NCBI RefSeq assembly: GCF_030409905.1
Contig: NZ_JAUFQT010000001.1
Coordinates: forward strand, 1,386,001-1,450,000
DNA length: 64,000 nucleotides
Reading direction: 5' to 3'
From: Echinicola jeungdonensis
GTDB taxonomy: Bacteria > Bacteroidota > Bacteroidia > Cytophagales > Cyclobacteriaceae
Part shown: positions 56,820 through 64,000 of the stretch, one piece after another
Position numbering within the stretch: the first letter of the stretch is position 1
Layout of the letters: every line of letters begins with the position of its first letter
Position numbers and translations under genes: made by a program
Notes under the pieces: model-generated
Databases searched by the model: none
Told to the model about the DNA's origin: nothing
What the model saw: the letters and a program-made list of their open reading frames with translations, nothing else

Positions 56820-57236
56820 TTAATCCTTATCCAAAATATCTGCCAAGGTCTTGTTTTCCAGTATATTAAGTGTTTCATCTCTCACCTGGATCATTACCTT
56901 ATTCAAACCGCAAACATCTTGGTCCCTACATTCTTCACAAGGCTCGTAGTAGTTCAAACTCACACATGGCAATAATGCAATTGGCCCGTCGAGTAAACGG
57001 ATTACCCTGGAAAGTGGAATTTCATGGGGTTCTTTAATAAGATAATAACCTCCCCCTTTTCCTTTTTTACTTCCCAATAGACCCGCCTTTTTCAATTCCA
57101 AAAGGATATTTTCTAAGAATTTATGAGAAATGCCGTATTCGGCAGCAATATCCTGAATCAGAACCGAACCGTCCTCCTGGTGTTTTCCCAGGTAGGTCAA
57201 CGCATGAAACGCATATTTTGTTTTCTTGGATAGCAT
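56820..57236 (-). CDS. Rrf2 family transcriptional regulator (probable sulfur or iron-sulfur sensor)
   Basis: This 138-residue winged-helix protein (TKYAFHALTYLGKHQ, ISHKFLENILLELKKAGLL, GKGGGYYL) has cysteines C91, C100, C103 and C109. Their spacing resembles, but is not identical to, the 2Fe-2S-ligating set of IscR. It lies directly upstream of the cys operon on the same strand, 75 bp from the DUF2061 gene with a palindrome between. It probably controls that operon, like CymR in Bacillota. The metal cofactor is inferred. Confidence 0.88.
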   Translation of the reverse strand: MLSKKTKYAFHALTYLGKHQEDGSVLIQDIAAEYGISHKFLENILLELKKAGLLGSKKGKGGGYYLIKEPHEIPLSRVIRLLDGPIALLPCVSLNYYEPCEECRDQDVCGLNKVMIQVRDETLNILENKTLADILDKD

Positions 57237-57416
57237 CCTACAAAAATAGGAGTTTTAAGGAATTCATCCCATCAAGTACCATTAATTTCAATTTATCTAC
57301 ATATAATACCATGATAACCTCTAAAGTTCCCTTGTACTATCCTAATTATAATTAGGCATGGAGCACTCTTTCCTGGGCCTACTTTCCCTAAACCCAATAC
57401 TAACTTAGTTAAAGCG

Positions 57417-57446
57417 AAAATCCCCACCATAATGGGCGGGGATTTT
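57417..57446 (-). terminator. Intrinsic terminator after htpG
   Basis: A 9-bp stem AAAATCCCC (57417-57425) with GGGGATTTT (57438-57446) and extra GC pairing in the loop lies 24 bp after the htpG stop on the minus strand. A short T run follows. Confidence 0.8.
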
Positions 57447-57469
57447 CAAAAATTAGCACCAAAAGGAAA

Positions 57470-59356
57470 CTAGATCATATCCACGCTTCTTTTAACAAAT
57501 TCTGTAAGGTCTTTGCCTGACAGCATTCCCTGAGACAACATGGCCAAATCAAAAGCCTGTTTGGCCAACCTGGTCTGGTCTTCTTTATTCTCTGCTTTGA
57601 GGATTTTGTCCACGACTTTATGGTTACCATTGATGGCTACCTTATAGCTATCTGGCATAGCCCCATAGAAGCCCATGCCACCTCCACCGGTTTGGGCCAT
57701 GTCTTTCATCCTTCTCATAAATTCTTCCATGGTTATGGTCACCGGCAATTCTTCTGGACTCAAGCCTTCCACTTCAACAGAAAAGTTTTGGTTGTCAATA
57801 GCTTTTTCGAAGATTTCTTTCACCTGCTTGGTCTGATCTTCTGTCAGAACGTTTTCTGGTCCTTCGTCTTTCTTGATCAATTTATCTGCCACATCAGCAT
57901 CCACACGCTTTAATGAGGTTTTTTCCAGCTTTTGCTCAAGGTGATTGATGAAATGGCTATCAATTGGAGAATCCATCACCAATACATCATAATCCTTTTT
58001 ATTTGCCGACTGGATAAAGGCATCTTGTTTGGCAGCATCTGTACTGTATAGGAAAATAGTCTGGCCATCTTTATCGGTTTGGTTGGCTTTTACTTTTTCC
58101 TGGTATTCATCCAAAGTAAAAAATTCCCCGGCGGTATTTTTCAGCAGTGCAAAATCCTTTCCTTTTTCGTAGAATTTTTCCTCACTGATCATACCATACT
58201 TCACAAACAGCCCTACATCATTCCACTTTTCTTCAAAACCCTTTCGGTCCTTTTTGTAAAGTTCACCTAATTTGTCAGCCACCTTTTTGGTAATGTAATT
58301 GTTGATCTTCTTTACATTACTATCTGACTGAAGGAAACTCCTGGACACATTCAATGGAATATCAGGGGAATCAATTACCCCATGCAGCAACATCAAAAAT
58401 TCAGGGACGATATCTTTCACTTCATCAGTGATAAATACCTGTCTTGAAAACAATTTGATTTTGTTGCGCTGCAACTCAAATTCATTTTTGACTTTGGGGA
58501 AATAGAGTACACCGGTAAGGTTAAACGGATAATCCACGTTCAAATGGATCCAGAAAAGTGGATCCTCGCTCATAGGATACAGCTCTTTATAAAAATTGAG
58601 GTAATCCTCGTCTTTCAGTTCATTTGGGGATTTAGTCCATAAAGGCTCGGTGGTGTTAATAATATTGTCCACCTCCACAGATTTATATTTTGGCTTACCT
58701 TCATCGTCCTTGCCATCTTCCACACTCTCGGTTTTGGTTTCAAACTTGATGGGAACTGGCAGGAACTTGCAATATTTATCTAGAATCTGCTGAATTTTCC
58801 ATTTGTCCAAAAATTCTTCAGAATCTTCATTGATATGAAGGGTGATTTCTGTGCCTCTTTCCTTCCTGTCTCCAGGACCTATTTCAAATTCAGTACTTCC
58901 ATCACATGTCCATTTGGCAGGCTCAGCCCCTTCCTGATAGCTCAGGGTCTGGATATCCACCCTATGAGCCACCATAAAGGCAGAATAGAAGCCCAATCCG
59001 AACTTACCTATGATTTCATTGGCATCTTTTGCATCTTTAAATTTCTCCACAAATTCGGTCGCCCCAGAGAATGCAATCTGGTTAATGTATTTTTTGACCT
59101 CTTCTGCAGTCATCCCGATTCCTTTATCGGTAACGGTGATGGTTTTCTTGTCCTTGTCAAAACTTACTTCAACTGTCAAATCCCCCAAATCACCAGAGTA
59201 TTGCCCCAATGTAGCCAAACGCTTAACTTTTTGCGTTGCATCCACCGCATTGGAAACTAACTCACGAAGGAAGATTTCGTTATCTGAATACAAAAACTTC
59301 TTAATGATCGGGAAAATATTCTCGGTATGAATCGAGATGGTACCTTTCTCCTGCAT
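57470..59356 (-). CDS. htpG: Molecular chaperone HtpG (Hsp90)
   Basis: HtpG is the bacterial Hsp90 ATPase. The 628-residue protein has the GHKL nucleotide site (ELVSNAVDAT, DKGIGMT, GKFGLGFYSAFMVA), the middle domain block IDSPDIPLNVSRSFLQ and the C-terminal dimerisation domain. A short charged insert (about residues 200-220, rich in Asp and Glu) lies after the N-terminal domain. The length is normal for Bacteroidota. It is monocistronic with its own terminator. Confidence 0.97.
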   Translation of the reverse strand: MQEKGTISIHTENIFPIIKKFLYSDNEIFLRELVSNAVDATQKVKRLATLGQYSGDLGDLTVEVSFDKDKKTITVTDKGIGMTAEEVKKYINQIAFSGATEFVEKFKDAKDANEIIGKFGLGFYSAFMVAHRVDIQTLSYQEGAEPAKWTCDGSTEFEIGPGDRKERGTEITLHINEDSEEFLDKWKIQQILDKYCKFLPVPIKFETKTESVEDGKDDEGKPKYKSVEVDNIINTTEPLWTKSPNELKDEDYLNFYKELYPMSEDPLFWIHLNVDYPFNLTGVLYFPKVKNEFELQRNKIKLFSRQVFITDEVKDIVPEFLMLLHGVIDSPDIPLNVSRSFLQSDSNVKKINNYITKKVADKLGELYKKDRKGFEEKWNDVGLFVKYGMISEEKFYEKGKDFALLKNTAGEFFTLDEYQEKVKANQTDKDGQTIFLYSTDAAKQDAFIQSANKKDYDVLVMDSPIDSHFINHLEQKLEKTSLKRVDADVADKLIKKDEGPENVLTEDQTKQVKEIFEKAIDNQNFSVEVEGLSPEELPVTITMEEFMRRMKDMAQTGGGGMGFYGAMPDSYKVAINGNHKVVDKILKAENKEDQTRLAKQAFDLAMLSQGMLSGKDLTEFVKRSVDMI

Positions 59357-59645
59357 AACTATTTTCGTTTTATATTTATTTTCAATGGAATAATTCCTTC
59401 ATATCAAGGCCTGTTCCAAAGCTTTATCTCCGCCAAAATGACAGTCCAATCTGAAAAAAAATAACAGCCTGTTCACATTTCCTGAAAAAATTTCTACCTG
59501 GAACAGCTGCGTCCCTTCCTTACATAACGCATCCTCTAATACAAAAAATTCTATTTCTTCCATTGTTTCAGGGATTTAGGAGATTTATTTTTCCCATTTA
59601 CCTGACAAATTGTTAAATTAATTAGGTATATGAACCCAAAGAACC

Positions 59646-60806
59646 ATGGCTTTTTACCATCGATTAGGGGAAATTCCCCCCAAAAGACATACGCAATTCA
59701 GGCAGCCAGATGGAAGCCTTTATAAAGAGGAACTGGTAAGCTCCAAAGGCTTTTCAGGCATTTACAGTAATCTTTACCATAAGAAAAACCCCAATCGCGT
59801 AACCCAAATTGGTGATCCCCGGCCTTATCATTGGGAAAATGCCCAGGAATACGGGCTTCGGCAAACCCACCTTAAAACCTCCCAGGTCACCCATACGGGC
59901 AAAGATTACCTCCTGTCCAGAAAGATTTTGCTTCAAAATCAGGATGTCATGATGGGAATTTGTGCTCCGGAAGAACGACATATGGATTATTATTTCAAAA
60001 ATGCAGATGGGGATGAAGTCATATTTGTCCATGAGGGGGAAGGACAGTTGGTCTCCCAGTTTGGCATTCTTCCAGTAAAAAAATGGGATTATATTGTCAT
60101 CCCCCGTACCACCATTTACCGCTTTGAATGGAAAAAAGGCCCCTTGAAATTATTGGTCATTGAATCCCACAGTCCGGTAGAAACGGTCAAAAGGTACCGC
60201 AATGAGGCAGGTCAATTAATGGAACATTCCCCTTATTGTGAAAGGGATATCCGCCCCCCAGAATACCTGCATATGGAAGACAACCCAGGGGAATATCGGG
60301 TCCAGATCAAAAAATGGGGCCAGCTTTTTCAATACCACTATGAACACAGCCCATTGGATTTGGTAGGTTGGGATGGGTATTTATACCCTTATGCTCTTTC
60401 CATCAAAGATTTCGAACCTATTACAGGCCGAATTCATCAACCCCCTCCTGTTCATCAAACCTTTCAGGCAGATGGTTTTGTCATTTGCTCTTTTGTTCCC
60501 CGGTTATTTGACTACCACCCACAGTCCATACCGACCCCTTATAATCACTCCAATATTGACTCGGATGAAGTGCTGTATTATGTAGACGGGGAATTTATGA
60601 GCAGAAAAGGAATTGATATAGGATCTTTTACCCTCCATATGGGAGGCCTCCCACATGGACCACATCCCGGTGCTGTAGAAAAAAGCCTTGGAGCCACCAA
60701 AACAGAGGAAACCGCGGTAATGCTGGACACATTCAGACCATTCCAATTGACCAAAAATGCCCTTGAATACGTTGATAAAAACTACCCCATGAGTTGGACG
60801 GAGTAG
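59646..60806 (+). CDS. hmgA: Homogentisate 1,2-dioxygenase
   Basis: HmgA opens the ring of homogentisate with O2 in tyrosine and phenylalanine breakdown. The 386-residue protein is of the shorter form found in Bacteroidota. Fe(II)-binding region residues are visible in the cupin blocks (MGGLPHGPHPGA; DEVLYYVDGEF), and the N-terminal part has FVHEGEGQL. No other tyrosine degradation genes flank it here, so the remaining steps must be encoded elsewhere. Confidence 0.93.
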   Translation: MAFYHRLGEIPPKRHTQFRQPDGSLYKEELVSSKGFSGIYSNLYHKKNPNRVTQIGDPRPYHWENAQEYGLRQTHLKTSQVTHTGKDYLLSRKILLQNQDVMMGICAPEERHMDYYFKNADGDEVIFVHEGEGQLVSQFGILPVKKWDYIVIPRTTIYRFEWKKGPLKLLVIESHSPVETVKRYRNEAGQLMEHSPYCERDIRPPEYLHMEDNPGEYRVQIKKWGQLFQYHYEHSPLDLVGWDGYLYPYALSIKDFEPITGRIHQPPPVHQTFQADGFVICSFVPRLFDYHPQSIPTPYNHSNIDSDEVLYYVDGEFMSRKGIDIGSFTLHMGGLPHGPHPGAVEKSLGATKTEETAVMLDTFRPFQLTKNALEYVDKNYPMSWTE

Positions 60807-60935
60807 ATTTAAGTACGAGGTAGTAATACAATAATTCTTTTAACAGGTAGGTGAAATGTGGATTTTAGCATATTCCACCCCCTTACATCTCAAGTCCCCA
60901 TCTCATCTCTCCTACTGTTCTTCCCACAAATTCCC

Positions 60936-60943
60936 TATCTTTG
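60936..60943 (+). promoter_or_regulatory. Promoter -7 box of the RsmB/NOP methyltransferase gene
   Basis: TATCTTTG matches the Bacteroidota -7 consensus TAnnTTTG and lies 25 bp before the start codon. The upstream -33 element is weak. Confidence 0.55.
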
Positions 60944-60967
60944 TCCTCCAAAATCTAATCTTTCCTT

Positions 60968-62167
60968 ATGAGGCTTCATTCCAATACAGTTTACGGCGTA
61001 GTACATGCCATTGAAGAAATTTTTAATGAAAAGCAATTTGCCGATAAGGTAATCGAACGAACCCTTAAGTCCAATCCCAAATGGGGATCAAGAGACCGGG
61101 GATTTATTGCAGAATCAGTTTATGAAATGGTTCGATGGTGGCGGTTGATAAAAGAAATCAGCCCTTCTGAGGATATTTTTCACCTCTTTGGCACCTATTG
61201 GTTGATGCAGGGTAATGAACTTCCCCCTTGGCGTGAATTTAAAGGCATTGACCCCGAAGCCATCAAAAGGAATTACGAAAAAACCTATGACCGGGCCACT
61301 TTACAATCCATCCCCGATTGGTTGGATGAAATGGGATCTGAATTATTAGGCAAAAAATGGGACAAGGAAATTGACACCCTCAATGAACAAGCTCAAGTGG
61401 TGATCCGTGCCAATACCCTAAAAACTACCCGGGAAGATTTAATGAACCGCCTCAAGGAAGACGAAATAGAAACCTTTGCACCCAAAGGCTACAAAGATGC
61501 TTTAGTGCTGGCCAAAAGGCAAAATATATTCCGGCACCCAGCCTTTAAAGAAGGATGGTTTGAGGTGCAGGATGCTTCTTCGCAGTTGGTTGCTCAAGCT
61601 CTGGATGCTGAACCCGGTATGCGGGTAATTGATGCCTGTGCCGGTGCGGGAGGGAAATCCCTTCACCTTGCTGCATTGATGCAAAACAAAGGAAAAATCT
61701 TATCCATGGATCTGGAAGGATGGAAGCTCAAAAACACCAAGTTAAGGGCCCGGAGAAATGGCATTAGTATCATCGAAACCCGGGTCATTGAGGGGAATAA
61801 AACCATAAAAAGGCTTAGCAATAGTGCAGACCGTTTATTACTGGATGTCCCCTGTTCCGGCTTGGGGGTATTAAAAAGAAACCCCGATACTAAATGGAAG
61901 TTAAGCCCTGAATCCATTGCGGAGGTAAGGGAGGTCCAACAAGACATCCTCCAAAAATACAGCAATATGTTAAAACCAGGAGGCTTAATGGTTTATGCCA
62001 CCTGCAGCATTTTACCCTCTGAAAATCAATTTCAGGTTGAAGCCTTTTTGAAAAGTGAAAAAGGCAAGGAATTCGAACTCTTGGAAGAGCAGAAAGTTCT
62101 GGCACATGAAAGTGGTTACGATGGATTTTATATTGCCAAATTAAAAAGATCCGAAACTTCCTCATGA
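60968..62167 (+). CDS. RsmB/NOP family SAM-dependent RNA (cytosine-5) methyltransferase
   Basis: This 399-residue enzyme has an N-terminal NusB-like part, then a Rossmann domain: SAM motif VIDACAGAGGKSLHLAAL, the catalytic VPCSGLGVLKRNPDTKW and the second cysteine site ATCSILPSENQ. Members methylate C5 of cytosine in rRNA or tRNA. The exact target (16S rRNA position or tRNA) cannot be read from sequence. It is a single gene after hmgA. Confidence 0.92.
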   Translation: MRLHSNTVYGVVHAIEEIFNEKQFADKVIERTLKSNPKWGSRDRGFIAESVYEMVRWWRLIKEISPSEDIFHLFGTYWLMQGNELPPWREFKGIDPEAIKRNYEKTYDRATLQSIPDWLDEMGSELLGKKWDKEIDTLNEQAQVVIRANTLKTTREDLMNRLKEDEIETFAPKGYKDALVLAKRQNIFRHPAFKEGWFEVQDASSQLVAQALDAEPGMRVIDACAGAGGKSLHLAALMQNKGKILSMDLEGWKLKNTKLRARRNGISIIETRVIEGNKTIKRLSNSADRLLLDVPCSGLGVLKRNPDTKWKLSPESIAEVREVQQDILQKYSNMLKPGGLMVYATCSILPSENQFQVEAFLKSEKGKEFELLEEQKVLAHESGYDGFYIAKLKRSETSS

Positions 62168-62331
62168 ATCAATTTTGCTTGAACTGGTTTTAATGGACAA
62201 CCCAAACAATATCCCCTTTCCATCCGGATTGAAGCATTACTTTCTCAATTCATCCATTTCCCCCACTATATGAATCCTTTTGGAAAGAGGACATTTATAA
62301 ACAAGTATTAATCTAAAACCTTGGGCCAGGC

Positions 62332-62466
62332 TTAATCTGACTTGAGGGAATTCAACAATACATTTCCCGCATACGCTATTTCCATGCTTGGGTCCAACAA
62401 ACTGGCCTTTAAATTGGAGGTGATTTTTTGCTCAACTTCTTTTTCAATTTGAACTGCATTTGCCAT
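62332..62466 (-). CDS. Possible small protein (44 aa)
   Basis: The frame opens at ATG 62466, next to an AGGAG stretch that directly abuts the start, and ends at 62332. The 44 residues are hydrophilic and helix-prone with an acidic start (IEKEVEQKITSNL) and no membrane segment. I know no family. It lies in an otherwise empty 613-bp gap and does not overlap another gene. Codon pattern and lack of rare residues are compatible with coding, but so short a frame could be chance. Confidence 0.3.
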   Translation of the reverse strand: MANAVQIEKEVEQKITSNLKASLLDPSMEIAYAGNVLLNSLKSD

Positions 62467-62715
62467 CTCCTAAGAAACTCTATGAAAATGGGGGCGGTTT
62501 GAGGAAACTTCTAAGTATTTTGAAGAATTTTTGAAAATTGTAGGAAATAAATAAACAGGGTAAATGAAAACCAAAATCACCTCCCAACCAATAAGCATTT
62601 TGAATTTTAATGGTTTTACACAATCAAACGAATATTTGAAATCCTTGTGATTCCAAAGAATATTCCATGGTCAGGAAAATTTTTGTAAAAAATTTAAAGA
62701 ATTTTTCCTTTCCCA

Positions 62716-62747
62716 TTGATTCTCGTCTAAAAATGTTTGTATCTTTG
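62716..62747 (+). promoter_or_regulatory. guaB promoter
   Basis: TATCTTTG at 62740-62747 matches the -7 consensus TAnnTTTG, with TTG at 62716-62718, 21 bp upstream, as the -33 element. The start codon of guaB is 33 bp further on. This is the best-formed Bacteroidota promoter in the window. Confidence 0.7.
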
Positions 62748-62759
62748 ACGGGCAAATAG

Positions 62760-64000
<1,241 letters not shown>

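Overview
The window is a 64 kb piece of a Bacteroidota chromosome, most likely order Cytophagales, family Cyclobacteriaceae (Algoriphagus/Echinicola/Cyclobacterium relatives). The evidence is the gene content (BatD, DUF4403, DUF3810, GH3-like, LptB next to RecJ, bacillithiol enzymes BshC and YtxJ), promoters with the Bacteroidota -7 box TAnnTTTG (before guaB, ruvB, an RsmB-like gene, copA and the cys operon), few Shine-Dalgarno sequences, and moderate-to-low GC. No rRNA, tRNA or CRISPR array was found. Taxonomy is inferred from protein family content only.

Layout. 1-5.6 kb: a minus-strand run batD-aroC-symporter-Nfu-DUF3810, cut by the left edge. 5.7-8.7 kb: a small conserved-looking gene facing an outer-membrane protein gene, then a folate-salvage enzyme overlapping bshC. 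8.8-11.4 kb: copper export (CopA ATPase plus a small HMA protein) behind a palindromic promoter. 11.6-14.4 kb: M16 peptidase, ispF, mnmD. 14.6-17.2 kb: a light-response type cluster (photolyase-related pseudogene, SRPBCC, TspO, unusual SDR). 17.6-26.2 kb: a GAF protein, a very large secreted phosphoesterase/beta-barrel fusion with a partner lipoprotein, an HD-Pycsar-type membrane protein, and YtxJ. 26.9-35.3 kb: a DUF4403 lipoprotein, then an acetate uptake and activation module (DUF4212 + Na+/solute symporter + Acs) beside a cNMP/CBS/DUF294 nucleotidyltransferase and a DEDDh exonuclease. 35.7-37.0 kb: one IS3-family element with both ORFs, next to palindromic repeats. 37.6-41.9 kb: ZIP transporter, ApbE, RuvB, QueG. 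42.1-49.6 kb: GH3-like protein, LptB, RecJ, a SPOR-like protein, FumC, a membrane protein, RidA. 49.9-57.2 kb: an assimilatory sulfate reduction operon (DUF2061, cysH, cysD, cysN, ferredoxin-type sulfite reductase fused to a HEPN-like tail, cobA, siroheme synthase), headed by a divergent-looking palindrome next to an Rrf2 regulator. 57.5-64 kb: HtpG, homogentisate dioxygenase, an RsmB/NOP methyltransferase and the start of guaB.

The genes are mostly housekeeping. Sulfate is taken via APS (CysND) directly to sulfite by a 4Fe-4S APS reductase (CysH), then to sulfide by a siroheme enzyme whose cofactor is made by the two genes at the end of the same operon. No APS kinase is needed or present. 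BshC and YtxJ show that bacillithiol is the likely low-molecular-weight thiol supplied by that pathway.

Less ordinary items are the phosphatase/kinase-like/beta-barrel fusion (19960-23607), the orphan HD-Pycsar protein (24514-25704), the acetate module with its nucleotidyltransferase and exonuclease, the decayed photolyase-related gene, and a set of non-coding repeats, including at least five intergenic tracts with a strict 7-bp period.
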